A stretch of 64,000 nucleotides of DNA, taken from Lichenicola sp964236105. GTDB lineage: Bacteria > Pseudomonadota > Alphaproteobacteria > Acetobacterales > Acetobacteraceae. Location of the stretch: the NCBI GenBank assembly GCA_964236105.1, contig CAXSBC010000007.1, positions 124,001 to 188,000 of the forward strand, in the 5' to 3' direction. The notes beneath the pieces were generated by a model. That model ran no database searches, was not told where the DNA came from, and saw only the letters and a list, made by a program, of their open reading frames with translations. Position numbers and translations under genes: made by a program. The number at the start of each line of letters is the position of its first letter. Within the stretch, counting starts at the first letter, position 1. Positions 1 to 8,231 of the stretch are shown one piece after another.

Positions 1-1
1 G

Positions 2-814
2 GTGAGGGTGTCTCTCGTCAAGGACGAGGAAGATATCCTCTATGCCAGTCTGGCATCCTCATACGAGAACGGCATCAGGTTCTATGCCATCGCCGATAAT
101 CTGAGCACCGACGGCACACGCGGCGAGATCGACCGCTTCATCGCCGACCACCAGGACTGCATCGTCTACGTGGTCCGCGACCCGGTGGTGGGCTACTACC
201 AGTCCGCCAAGACGATGGGGCTCGTCCACCTGGCCGTGACGATGCTCGAGGGAGCCGGCAAGACGATCGACTGGGTGTTCGCTCTGGATGCGGACGAGAT
301 GCTGCACGTCACCGATCCCGGGCTCGATCTGCATTCCCTGCTGTCGCGTGCCGACATGCAGCAGACCCAGATGCTCGCCTACTGGCTCTGCAACGCGTCG
401 AACAGCATGGCCCATGAGCGGATCGACCCGAACGACGATCTGTCCGCGCGGTTCGACACCTTCTCGCTCCATCACAACAGTCCGACGCGAAAGGTCGCCT
501 TTCGCCATGCGCCGAGCGCCGTCATCGAGCAGGGCAACCACTACTGCCGCGGCATCGCGCGGGATCCGTCCGAGATCGCAATCGGTTCCCAGTACGGCAT
601 CTTCCTGAAGCACTATCCGATCAGGAGCATCGAGCAGATGCGCAAGAAGATCCTGAACGGCGGCAAGGCGCTGGAAGCGCAGACGGTCACGGTCGGCGGC
701 GCGCACTGGAAGCAGGACTACGACACCTTCATGAAGCGCGGCGACGACTACCTGCGGGAGAAGCTCGCGAACTTCCACCGCATCAATGTCAACCAGGCGG
801 AGGGGCTCCGCTGA
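2..814 (+). CDS. Glycosyltransferase family 2-like protein (5' end probably outside window)
   Basis: The reading frame is open at the left edge, so the true start may lie upstream; the GTG at base 2 is only the first possible one. About 270 residues are visible. They show a GT-A-type pattern: an N-terminal VKDEEDIL stretch, the motif DNLSTDGT (residues 32-39) as in nucleotide-sugar binding loops, and an acidic D96-A-D98 pair inside FALDADEM, the likely metal/nucleotide-diphosphate site. This matches the Glyco_tranf_2_4 group, cytoplasmic enzymes of surface-polysaccharide assembly. No transmembrane segment is seen. It lies about 900 bases before a very large glycosyltransferase on the same strand, which fits a glycan locus. 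The sugar donor and acceptor cannot be told from the sequence. Confidence 0.75.
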   Translation: MRVSLVKDEEDILYASLASSYENGIRFYAIADNLSTDGTRGEIDRFIADHQDCIVYVVRDPVVGYYQSAKTMGLVHLAVTMLEGAGKTIDWVFALDADEMLHVTDPGLDLHSLLSRADMQQTQMLAYWLCNASNSMAHERIDPNDDLSARFDTFSLHHNSPTRKVAFRHAPSAVIEQGNHYCRGIARDPSEIAIGSQYGIFLKHYPIRSIEQMRKKILNGGKALEAQTVTVGGAHWKQDYDTFMKRGDDYLREKLANFHRINVNQAEGLR

Positions 815-970
815 GCGGGATCTCGCGGCACTGCGTGCTGCCGCGGCTGCGGATCATCCGTCCCGCCGATCGGACCGAGCTGCCAGCGGGGCGCCGACGC
901 TCGTGCTGAGACCGGGCTGTCCGGTCAAGGCGCTGCGAACGATCCCGCAACGATCGATCGATTGCGGTTC

Positions 971-1441
971 ATGGTAGTGTCCGCCGCCGTCTGGATCGTC
1001 CTGATCGCCGTCGTGGCGATCACCGGTGCCGGAGCCGCGATCTGGCACCGCATCCGGCGGCGCTCGCGGTGGCGTCGCCTGGACTGGCCGCGCGAGCCGA
1101 GCCTGAAGGAGTTCTCGGGCGCCTGCATCGACTATCTCTACCAGGATGGCTGGAGCTACCATGGCGGGGGGTCGCGGATCTTCGTCGAGGTCTGCCGGTT
1201 CCGCAAGAACGGCAAGGACATGATATTCCTGTTCGTGACCGGCCGCGTGCAGTTCGACGCCATCCAGCGGGCACTGAGCGTCCTGCGGGTCATGCCGTTC
1301 GGTCCGATCCTGGTCGTGACCTGGACGGCGCCCGACGACCATCTCCTGGACGCCATCAGGCAGGTGAGCTGGAACTGCATCTCCGTGCGCGAGCTGAGCC
1401 GCGTCGAGACGCTCTATGACGGCTTCACGATCAATCGCTGA
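971..1441 (+). CDS. Hypothetical protein with one N-terminal membrane helix
   Basis: I do not recognise this protein. The ATG at 971 is preferred over the in-frame TTG at 962; it gives 156 residues. A hydrophobic segment (about residues 3-25, rich in V, I and A) is followed by a basic stretch (HRIRRRSRWRR), which predicts a signal anchor with the bulk of the protein in the cytoplasm. The rest has alternating beta/alpha character (SRIFVEVCRF, MIFLFVTG, PILVVTW). It distantly resembles membrane-anchored restriction-endonuclease-like folds, but no catalytic motif is convincing. It stands alone between two glycosyltransferase genes and is followed at once by a strong hairpin. Confidence 0.6.
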   Translation: MVVSAAVWIVLIAVVAITGAGAAIWHRIRRRSRWRRLDWPREPSLKEFSGACIDYLYQDGWSYHGGGSRIFVEVCRFRKNGKDMIFLFVTGRVQFDAIQRALSVLRVMPFGPILVVTWTAPDDHLLDAIRQVSWNCISVRELSRVETLYDGFTINR

Positions 1442-1472
1442 CCCTGCCGGTCCGACCCGGCTACCGGCAGGG
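1442..1472 (+). terminator. Hairpin directly after the 971-1441 gene
   Basis: A perfect 10-base inverted repeat (CCCTGCCGGT / ACCGGCAGGG) with an 11-base loop starts at the base after the stop codon. No clear T-run follows, so it may act as a GC-rich terminator or as an mRNA-stabilising 3' hairpin. The remaining bases up to 1702 show no gene that I can support. Confidence 0.5.
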
Positions 1473-1702
1473 ATGGCAAAGTCTTGATCGAGGACGTGGC
1501 TCGTCTCATCATGAACAGCGAAGTATCTAAAATGATCCGCAGTCGCCGGTTCTGGACATGCAGCTGACGCCTCGATGACTGGTCTCGGCTCATTGTAAAG
1601 TCTTGCATCGGGCTTTGGCTCTCGCCTACGTTGTTGTTGCGCCTTGCTGGCGGATCAGGAACTCGGACATCGTGGAATTGAGGTCACAGGCGAGGTCGCG
1701 TC

Positions 1703-4700
1703 GTGGATGACACGAGAACAGTCGACGTCAGCGGCTGGCTGGTGGAAGCTGATCCCGTGGAACCGGCTTCCCTCGGCGGATCAGCTCTCGTGGAACCAGC
1801 GGATCACTGCCGCCGGTCCGTCTGGGGCCGGTTCGACCAGCGCTGGTATCTGAACCGCTATCCGGACGTGGCGCCGCAGCTTGCCGCCGACGGCTTTGCC
1901 GACGCCGAGCACTACTACCGCGAACGCGGCTGCAAGCTGGGTCATTCGCCCAACATGTTCTTCGACGAGACCTGGTATCTCTCGGTCTATCCCGACATCG
2001 CGGCCCATGTCGCCGCGGGCGGCGCCGCATCCGGCTTCGCGCACTACTGCACCGACGGTCATGCCGGGCGCTCCCCGCACTGGCTGTTCGATGAAGGCCA
2101 CTACCTCGCAGCCAACCGGGACGTCACGCCCGCCCTGCTGAAGCAGCTGCAGCTCGTCAACGGCTACGACCATTATCTGACCATCGGCGATGCCGAGTAC
2201 CGGCACGGCCACAAGTTCTTCGACCCGCAGCTCTACCAGCAGAACGCGGCGGAGGGCGATGCGGCCCGCAGCAGCCATGGCGGCCCGTTCGAGCGCTTCC
2301 TCGCCGATGGCAGCCGCGCCGGCAGCGTCGCGCGCCTGTCCTGGTATTTCGATCCGCACTGGTACCTGCAGACCTATCCCGACGTGCAGACCGAGATCGC
2401 CGACGGCTGGTGGAGCTGCGCGCTGCATCATTTCCTGGCCAATCGCACGCCGCTTCGCTACGCGGCCCTGCAGTGGTTCTCCGAGGATCTCTACGGCAAG
2501 ACCTATCCCGACGTGCTCGACGCGGTGATGGACGGCGTGTTCCGCAACACCTACGAGCACTTCGTCCGGCACGGTGCCGCGGAACGGCGCAAGCCGCATC
2601 CCGACGTCGACCTCGTGCGTCACTTCCATTCCCTGCGCGTGCAGACCGAACTGGAGCGGGGCGACTTCCCCGACGCGTTCGCGCACTGGCTGTCAGGCCG
2701 GGCCGCGGAGGCCGACGGCCTGGTCGCGGCACCGATCCTGGAGGCGCAGAGCAAGCAGCTGTTCCTGCGCATGGCCGAGACCATGCTGCCGCAGTTCGCG
2801 CGCGCCAGGCTGGACTTCGCAGTCCGCGACGCGCCTGCCGTGAGCGTCATCGTCGTGCTGCACAACCAGTTCGCCCTGACGATGACGGCCCTGGCCTCGT
2901 TGCGCAGCTGCTTTGGCGGCGACATCCAGCTGATCATCGTCGACTCCGGCTCGCGCGACGAGACCCGCCGCATCGCGCGCTACGTGACCGGCGCGCGGAT
3001 CATCCGGTTCGAGCAGAATGCGGGCTTCGTGGAGTCGTGCAACACGGCGCTGAACCACGTGACGGCCCCTGCCGTGCTCTACCTGAACAACGACGTGACG
3101 CTCGGATACCGCTCGGTGCAGCTGGCACTCGACCGGCTCGCGTCGGACGTGCGGATCGGCGCGGTCGGCGCCAAGTTCATTCGCACCAACGGCGCGCTCC
3201 AGGAGGCCGGATCGATCATCTGGCGCGACGGCTCGACCGCCGGCTACCTGCGCGACGCCGACCCCGGCATCCCGGAAGCCAATTTCGTGCGGGAGGTGGA
3301 TTTCTGCTCCGGCGCCTTCCTGATGGTGCGCGCGTCCTGTCTCAAGGCGCTCGGCGGCTTCGACGACGACTACCGGCCGGCCTATTACGAGGAGACCGAC
3401 CTCTGCGTCAGGCTCAGGAAGGCCGGCTACCGGATCGTCTACGATCCCTCCGTCGTGATCCAGCATGTCGAGTTCGGCTCGGCCGGCTCCGCGCGCTCGG
3501 AGCGCATGATCCAGCGCAACCACAAGGTGTTCGTCGAGAAGCATCGCGACTGGCTGCGCTACAAGTATCCGCCGCGTCCGCGCAACGCGCTGTTCGCCCG
3601 CTCGCCCAGGCCCGGCTGCGGCCGGATCCTGTTCATCGAGGACCGGATCCCGATGCGCGACCTGGGCTCGGGCTATGTGCGCTCCAACGACATCGTTCGC
3701 GCCATGGCCGCCCTCGGCTACCATGTCGGCGTGTATCCGATCTATCCGGCCACCACCAGCGTGCTCGACACGCTCGCCGACTTCCCCGAGACCGTCGAGC
3801 TTCTCTACGATCGCGGCCTGGAGGAGCTGCCCGGCTTCATCGCCGAGCGCAGCGGCTATTACGACATCGTCTGGATCGGCCGGACGCACAACCTGGAACG
3901 CCTGCTGCCGATCCTGAGCGATGCGTCCTCGTCCCTGCCCGAGCACAGCGTGGTCCTCGACACCGAGGCGGTCAGCGCGCCGCGGACGGTGGAGCGCGCG
4001 CGCGTGCTCGGCCTGGCCCAGGACGAGGACCTGGACGCGATGCTGCGCAAGGAGCTCGCCTGCGCCTATTTCTGCCAGAAGATCGTCGCCGTGAACGAGC
4101 GCGACGCCGCGCTGATCCGCTCGACCGGCCATACCAACGTCGCCGTGCTCGGCCACATGAAGGAGCCCGCTCCCACGCCGGCCGGCTGGGGCGAGCGGGC
4201 CGGCCTGCTGTTCCTCGGCGCGTTCCACGAGGCGTCGAGCCCCAACTACGACAGCCTGATCTGGTTCGTGGGCGAGGTGCTGCCGCTGCTGCACGACCGG
4301 CTGTCGCCCGATGTGCGGTTCACCATCGCGGGCTATGTCGATCGCCGGGTGGACATGTCGCCGCTCAGGCGTCACAGCCGCGTCGACCTGATCGGCCCGA
4401 TCGACGATCTCGCCCCCCTCTATGACCGCCACCGCATCTTCGTGGCGCCGACGCGCTTTGCCGGCGGCATCCCGTTCAAGGTGCACGAGGCGGCCGCCTA
4501 CGGACTGCCGGTGGTGGCGACGGAGCTGCTGTGCCGCCAGGTCGGATGGGTCGACGGCGTCGACATCCTGTCCGGGGGAACCGGCGACGCGCAGCGCTTC
4601 GCCGATCGGATCCTCGATCTGTACGAAAGCCGCGAGCTTTGGGATGCGGTGCGTGCCGGAGCCCTGCACCGGATCGAGACCGAGAACGACCAGGCCGGAT

Positions 4701-4774
4701 ACCACGACCGGCTGGCGGCCATCCTCGCCGACGTCAAGGCGGAGGGAGGTCACCTGCAGCAGACGGCCGGCTGA
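1703..4774 (+). CDS. Multidomain glycosyltransferase: six N-terminal repeats, GT2 domain, GT4-like domain
   Basis: This 1023-residue protein starts at a GTG. Residues 44-300 hold six copies, about 43 residues apart, of a motif of the form FD-x2-WYL-x2-YPDV followed by HY/HF-x2-G (copies start near F44, F87, F129, F173, F216 and F259; the fourth is degenerate). Residues 380-600 form a family 2 glycosyltransferase with VSVIVVLHN, DSGSRDETRR, the NNDV acidic motif and the ETD catalytic-base region. Residues 640-1010 resemble a GT-B (family 4) enzyme with the usual C-terminal donor-site pattern around APTRFAGGIPFKVHEAAAYGLPVVAT. Such tandem enzymes build repeating or branched surface polysaccharides in the cytoplasm. 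The repeats may bind glycan or partner proteins; their role is unknown. Confidence 0.85.
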   Translation: MDDTRTVDVSGWLVEADPVEPASLGGSALVEPADHCRRSVWGRFDQRWYLNRYPDVAPQLAADGFADAEHYYRERGCKLGHSPNMFFDETWYLSVYPDIAAHVAAGGAASGFAHYCTDGHAGRSPHWLFDEGHYLAANRDVTPALLKQLQLVNGYDHYLTIGDAEYRHGHKFFDPQLYQQNAAEGDAARSSHGGPFERFLADGSRAGSVARLSWYFDPHWYLQTYPDVQTEIADGWWSCALHHFLANRTPLRYAALQWFSEDLYGKTYPDVLDAVMDGVFRNTYEHFVRHGAAERRKPHPDVDLVRHFHSLRVQTELERGDFPDAFAHWLSGRAAEADGLVAAPILEAQSKQLFLRMAETMLPQFARARLDFAVRDAPAVSVIVVLHNQFALTMTALASLRSCFGGDIQLIIVDSGSRDETRRIARYVTGARIIRFEQNAGFVESCNTALNHVTAPAVLYLNNDVTLGYRSVQLALDRLASDVRIGAVGAKFIRTNGALQEAGSIIWRDGSTAGYLRDADPGIPEANFVREVDFCSGAFLMVRASCLKALGGFDDDYRPAYYEETDLCVRLRKAGYRIVYDPSVVIQHVEFGSAGSARSERMIQRNHKVFVEKHRDWLRYKYPPRPRNALFARSPRPGCGRILFIEDRIPMRDLGSGYVRSNDIVRAMAALGYHVGVYPIYPATTSVLDTLADFPETVELLYDRGLEELPGFIAERSGYYDIVWIGRTHNLERLLPILSDASSSLPEHSVVLDTEAVSAPRTVERARVLGLAQDEDLDAMLRKELACAYFCQKIVAVNERDAALIRSTGHTNVAVLGHMKEPAPTPAGWGERAGLLFLGAFHEASSPNYDSLIWFVGEVLPLLHDRLSPDVRFTIAGYVDRRVDMSPLRRHSRVDLIGPIDDLAPLYDRHRIFVAPTRFAGGIPFKVHEAAAYGLPVVATELLCRQVGWVDGVDILSGGTGDAQRFADRILDLYESRELWDAVRAGALHRIETENDQAGYHDRLAAILADVKAEGGHLQQTAG

Positions 4775-4794
4775 TCGCAGCCGGCCGTCTGCTG
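4757..4794 (+). terminator. 16-bp perfect hairpin spanning the glycosyltransferase stop codon
   Basis: Bases 4757-4772 and 4779-4794 are exact inverted repeats (16 pairs, 6-base loop GATCGC). The TGA stop (4772-4774) lies at the top of the stem. No T-tract follows. It is a strong candidate for a terminator or a 3'-end stabiliser separating the glycosyltransferase from the GH4 gene. Confidence 0.6.
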
Positions 4795-4858
4795 ATCGAG
4801 ACAAGCCTTGCGGCCGGGGACTAGTCTCGGCCGGACGCGTGATGGCGGAGACCACCAG

Positions 4859-6661
4859 ATGCAGGATGCGGCCGATCCGCCGGACGAGCGCCAGCCGGCC
4901 GAAGCCTCCGACCTCTACGGCGCGATCGATGGCTTCAGCCTGCCCGGTTTGATCAGCGGGTGGGCGGTCAGGAGCCGCGACGGTCAATACGGCGCCGACC
5001 TGCAGATCCAGGCCCGGCGCGGCCAGACCGTCCTGCTGAGCACCGCGCCTGCCGGACCGCGCCTCGACGTCACCGGCAGCGTCGCCATCCCGGCCGCCTT
5101 CGTCATCGACTGCGCGGCCGTGGCGACCACCGACGAGCTGCTCGACGGCGCGGTGGTGCTGGTGGTCGTCGATGCCGCCGGGCAGGAGAAGGCGCTCGAC
5201 ATCTATGCCCCGGTGGGCGACCGGGCGCGCGAGGAGAATGCCGCGCAGGCGCTGGCGCGCGCCGCCGCCCGTGCCGCCGCCGCGATCGACCGCAGCCCGA
5301 CGATGGGCGGCTGGAGTTCCGCTCCCGAACGCCAGCCGCTTCGCCACGTCTCCAACGCCCTGCGGATCACCTTCATCGGCGCCGGCAGCACGGTGTTCGC
5401 CAAGAACCTGCTCGGCGACATCCTGAGCGAGCCCGCGCTGTCGGCAAGCCGCATCTGCCTCTACGACATCGATCCCGAACGCCTGCGGGTGTCCGAGGTC
5501 GTCGCCGGGCGGATCGTGCAGATGCTCGGCGTGCAGGCGCGGATCGAGACCACCACGGATCTGGGGCGCGCGCTGGACGGCGCCGACTACGCGATCAACA
5601 TGATCCAGGTCGGCGGCTACCGACCCGGCACCGTCACCGATTTCGAGATCCCCAACCGGTTCGGCCTGCGCCAGACCATCGGCGACACGCTCGGCATCGG
5701 CGGCATCATGCGCGCGCTGCGCACGATCCCGGTGCTGACCGGCATGGTGGCCGAGATGGAGCGGCGCTGCCCGGACGTGCTGCATCTCAACTACGTCAAC
5801 CCGATGGCGATGAACTGCTGGGCGCTCGCCCGCTCCAGCCGCATCCAGACGGTCGGCCTGTGCCACAGCGTGCAGGGCAGCGCGGCCGAGCTGGCCCAGG
5901 ATATCGGCGTGCCGGTCGAGCAGATCGACTACCTGGCGGCCGGCATCAACCACATGGCGTTCTACCTGCGCTTCGCGAGCGGCGGCCAGGATCTGTATCC
6001 GCGCATCCGGCAGGTGGCGGCGGAAGGCCGCGTGCCGCCGCACAACCGGGTGCGCTACGACCTGCTCAGGCGGTTCGGCTATTTCGTGACCGAGTCGAGC
6101 GAGCATTTTGCCGAGTACGTGCCGTGGTACATCAAGCAGAACCGCAAGGAGCTGATCGGTCGGTTCAACATCCCGCTCGACGAGTATCCGCGCCGCTGCG
6201 AGCTGCAGATCGCCGACTGGAAGAGCCTGGAGCGCGACCTGCAGGATCCGGCGCGCCCGCTTCGCGTGGTGCGCAGCAACGAGTACGGCGGCACCATCAT
6301 CAACGCGATCGAGACCGGCCGCCCGGCGGTGATCTACGGCAACGTTCCCAATGACGGGCTGATCGACAACCTGCCCAGGGAGGCCTGCGTCGAGGTGCCG
6401 TGCCTGGTGGACGGCACCGGCCTGCACCCGGTCCGCGTCGGCCGCCTGCCGCTGCAGCTTGCGTCACTGATGCAGACCAACGTCAACGTGCAGGCGCTGG
6501 CCGTGGAAGCGGCCCTGACCGGCCGTCGCGAGCATGTCTATCACGCCGCCATGCTCGACCCGCACACCGCCGCCGAGCTCGATCTCGATCAGATCGGCAA
6601 GCTTGTCGACGAGCTGCTTGAGGCGCACCGCGCCTGGCTCCCGGACGCGCTGTTCGCCTGA
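4859..6661 (+). CDS. GH4 family glycosidase (alpha-galactosidase/alpha-glucosidase type) with extra N-terminal domain
   Basis: Family 4 glycosidases hydrolyse glycosides by an NAD- and metal-dependent oxidation-elimination mechanism in the cytoplasm. The ATG at 4859 gives 600 residues, against roughly 430-480 for typical family members. The GH4 core begins near residue 170 with the NAD-binding loop FIGAGSTVFAKN. The putative metal ligands are visible at C335-H336 (LCHSVQ) and N364-H365 (GINHMAF). The first 170 residues contain a beta-rich module (about 18-130; IDGFSLPGLISGWAV) not found in ordinary GH4 enzymes. It resembles accessory modules I associate with alphaproteobacterial glycosyltransferases, but I cannot name it. 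MelA-like specificity is more likely than 6-phospho-glycosides, since no PTS genes are nearby; this is inference. Confidence 0.8.
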   Translation: MQDAADPPDERQPAEASDLYGAIDGFSLPGLISGWAVRSRDGQYGADLQIQARRGQTVLLSTAPAGPRLDVTGSVAIPAAFVIDCAAVATTDELLDGAVVLVVVDAAGQEKALDIYAPVGDRAREENAAQALARAAARAAAAIDRSPTMGGWSSAPERQPLRHVSNALRITFIGAGSTVFAKNLLGDILSEPALSASRICLYDIDPERLRVSEVVAGRIVQMLGVQARIETTTDLGRALDGADYAINMIQVGGYRPGTVTDFEIPNRFGLRQTIGDTLGIGGIMRALRTIPVLTGMVAEMERRCPDVLHLNYVNPMAMNCWALARSSRIQTVGLCHSVQGSAAELAQDIGVPVEQIDYLAAGINHMAFYLRFASGGQDLYPRIRQVAAEGRVPPHNRVRYDLLRRFGYFVTESSEHFAEYVPWYIKQNRKELIGRFNIPLDEYPRRCELQIADWKSLERDLQDPARPLRVVRSNEYGGTIINAIETGRPAVIYGNVPNDGLIDNLPREACVEVPCLVDGTGLHPVRVGRLPLQLASLMQTNVNVQALAVEAALTGRREHVYHAAMLDPHTAAELDLDQIGKLVDELLEAHRAWLPDALFA

Positions 6662-6714
6662 GACACGTCACGCGCCGCGGCATCGTCAGGATTTCGGAGT
6701 TTCATGCAGGGCGG

Positions 6715-6790
6715 TGGTGGAGCTGAGCGGGATCGAACCGCTGACCTCCTCATTGCGAACGAGGCGCTCTCCCAACTGAGCTACAGCCCC
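6715..6790 (-). tRNA. tRNA-Ala (anticodon CGC)
   Basis: Read on the minus strand, the 76 bases fold into a full cloverleaf. The acceptor stem GGGGCTG/CAGCTCC has one G-T pair, the D arm starts GCTCAGTTGGGA, the anticodon stem is CCTCG/TGAGG with loop TTCGCAA, and the T arm is AGCGG-TTCGATC-CCGCT. The 3' CCA is encoded. The anticodon CGC reads the Ala codon GCG, which is frequent in this GC-rich genome. Confidence 0.97.
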
Positions 6791-6933
6791 GCCATGCGAG
6801 GGCTGAAAAGTAGCCAAGGCGAGGCCCAAGTCAAGGGCCGTGAACGGATCGCCGCCGGGCAGGGGCGGATTGTTGCGTGGGCCGGGCCGGATCGGTAGCT
6901 TGCCGCGCAGCCTCGACATAAGGACCGCCTGCC

Positions 6934-7254
6934 GTGATCACGGCCATCTTCGCACTGCTCTACCTGCTGATCCGCATCTACGTGGCGGTGCTGCTGATCT
7001 CCTGCCTGTTCAGTCTGCTGTTCGCCTTCCAGGTGCTCGACAGCCGCAACCGGCTGGTCCGGACCATCGGCGAGTTCCTCTACCGGGCCACCGAGCCGGT
7101 GCTGGGGCCGGTGCGGCGCATCCTGCCGCAGTTCGGCAACGTCGATCTCAGCCCGCTGGTGGTGCTGCTGGTGCTGCAGTATCTCGCGGTGCCGCTGCTG
7201 ATCGCGATCGAGACCGCCATCCTCACCCATTCGACGCAGCAGTTCTTTTCGTGA
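6934..7254 (+). CDS. YggT family integral membrane protein
   Basis: The GTG start gives 106 residues. Two hydrophobic helical regions (about 2-32 and 70-98) flank a conserved loop with LVRTIGEFLYRATEPVLGPVR, the hallmark of YggT/YlmG proteins. These are small inner-membrane proteins linked to cell division, osmotic tolerance or membrane protein organisation; the exact role is unsettled. Its stop codon overlaps the GTG of the next glycosyltransferase (GTGA at 7251-7254), so the two are probably translationally coupled. That is an unusual neighbour for yggT, which more often sits next to proC or DivIVA-type genes. Confidence 0.9.
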   Translation: MITAIFALLYLLIRIYVAVLLISCLFSLLFAFQVLDSRNRLVRTIGEFLYRATEPVLGPVRRILPQFGNVDLSPLVVLLVLQYLAVPLLIAIETAILTHSTQQFFS

Positions 7255-8231
7255 GCGTCACGGCGCCGGTGCACCAGCCCGGCGTGGCCGGAGCCGGGCG
7301 CGTCGCCGTGCTGATCCCCTGCTACAACGAAGCCGTCGCGATCGCCCAGGTGGTGCGCGACTTCCGCGCGGCCCTGCCGGATGCCATCGTCTACGTCTAT
7401 GACAACAACTCCAGCGACGAGACCCGGGCTGTCGCCCGCGCCGCCGGCGCGGTGGTGCGGCTTGAGACGCTGCAGGGCAAGGGCCATGTGGTCCGGCGCA
7501 TGTTCGCCGACATCGAGGCCGACTTCTACGTGCTGGTCGATGGCGACGGCACCTACGACTCCGCCGCCGCCCCGACCCTGATCCGGCGGCTGCGCGAGGG
7601 CGGGCTGGACATGGTCAACGCCGCCCGCGTCACCGACCGCACCGCCGCCTATCGCCGCGGCCACGTGCTCGGCAACCGCGTGCTCACCGGCCTGGTCACC
7701 ACCATCTTCGGCAAGCGGCTGTCGGACATGCTGTCCGGCTACCGGGTGTTCTCGCGCCGCTTCGTGAAGTCGTTTCCGGCCCTGTCGTCCGGCTTCGAGA
7801 CCGAGACCGAGCTCACCGTCCACGCGCTCGAGCTGCGCATGCCGATCGCCGAGCTGCCGACCCGCTACATCGAGCGCCAGGAAGGCTCGGCCTCGAAGCT
7901 GCGCACCTATCGCGACGGCGTCCGCATCCTGCGCACCATCGTCGTGCTGATGAAGCAGGAACGCCCGTTCGCCTTCTTCTCGTGCATCGGACTGCTGGCG
8001 CTGCTGGCCGGCTTCGCGCTCGGCGTGCCGGTGGTGGTGGAGTTCTTCCGCACCCGCAGCGTGCCGAGGCTGCCGAGTGCCGTGCTGGCGCTGGGGCTGG
8101 TGCTGATCGCCTGCCTCAGCTTCGTCTGCGGCCTGATCCTGGACAGCGTCACGCGGGGCCGGCTCGAGTTCAAGCGCCTGACCTACCTGGCCCACCCGGC
8201 TCCGGAGACCGACCCGGCCTTCGCGCCGTGA
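7251..8231 (+). CDS. Family 2 glycosyltransferase, polyprenyl-phosphate sugar transferase type, with C-terminal membrane helices
   Basis: 326 residues from the GTG that overlaps the yggT stop. The N-terminal GT-A domain shows VLIPCYNE, YDNNSSDET and the acidic VDGDGTYD motif, as in dolichol/polyprenyl-phosphate mannosyl- or glucosyltransferases. Two hydrophobic helices close the protein (about residues 242-265 and 280-302), so it acts at the inner membrane, charging a polyprenyl phosphate with a sugar. It overlaps the following DUF2142 gene by four bases (GTGA at 8228). A polyprenol-linked sugar made here could feed a GT-C-like transferase such as its neighbour; that link is inference. Confidence 0.88.
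   Translation: MSVTAPVHQPGVAGAGRVAVLIPCYNEAVAIAQVVRDFRAALPDAIVYVYDNNSSDETRAVARAAGAVVRLETLQGKGHVVRRMFADIEADFYVLVDGDGTYDSAAAPTLIRRLREGGLDMVNAARVTDRTAAYRRGHVLGNRVLTGLVTTIFGKRLSDMLSGYRVFSRRFVKSFPALSSGFETETELTVHALELRMPIAELPTRYIERQEGSASKLRTYRDGVRILRTIVVLMKQERPFAFFSCIGLLALLAGFALGVPVVVEFFRTRSVPRLPSAVLALGLVLIACLSFVCGLILDSVTRGRLEFKRLTYLAHPAPETDPAFAP

Noticed and set aside
962..970. TTG start for the hypothetical protein at 971
   Set aside because: The in-frame ATG nine bases later gives a cleaner membrane-anchor N-terminus, and no ribosome site favours the TTG.
2693..6427. A 1244-residue minus-strand reading frame opposite the glycosyltransferase and GH4 genes
   Set aside because: It lies antisense to two clearly recognisable genes, has no family resemblance and has the His/Arg/Ala-rich composition expected of a shadow frame in GC-rich DNA.
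6704..6898. A 64-residue plus-strand frame over the tRNA
   Set aside because: Its N-terminal part is the reverse complement of tRNA-Ala; the ERDRTADLL-like peptide is a known false-gene artefact over tRNAs.
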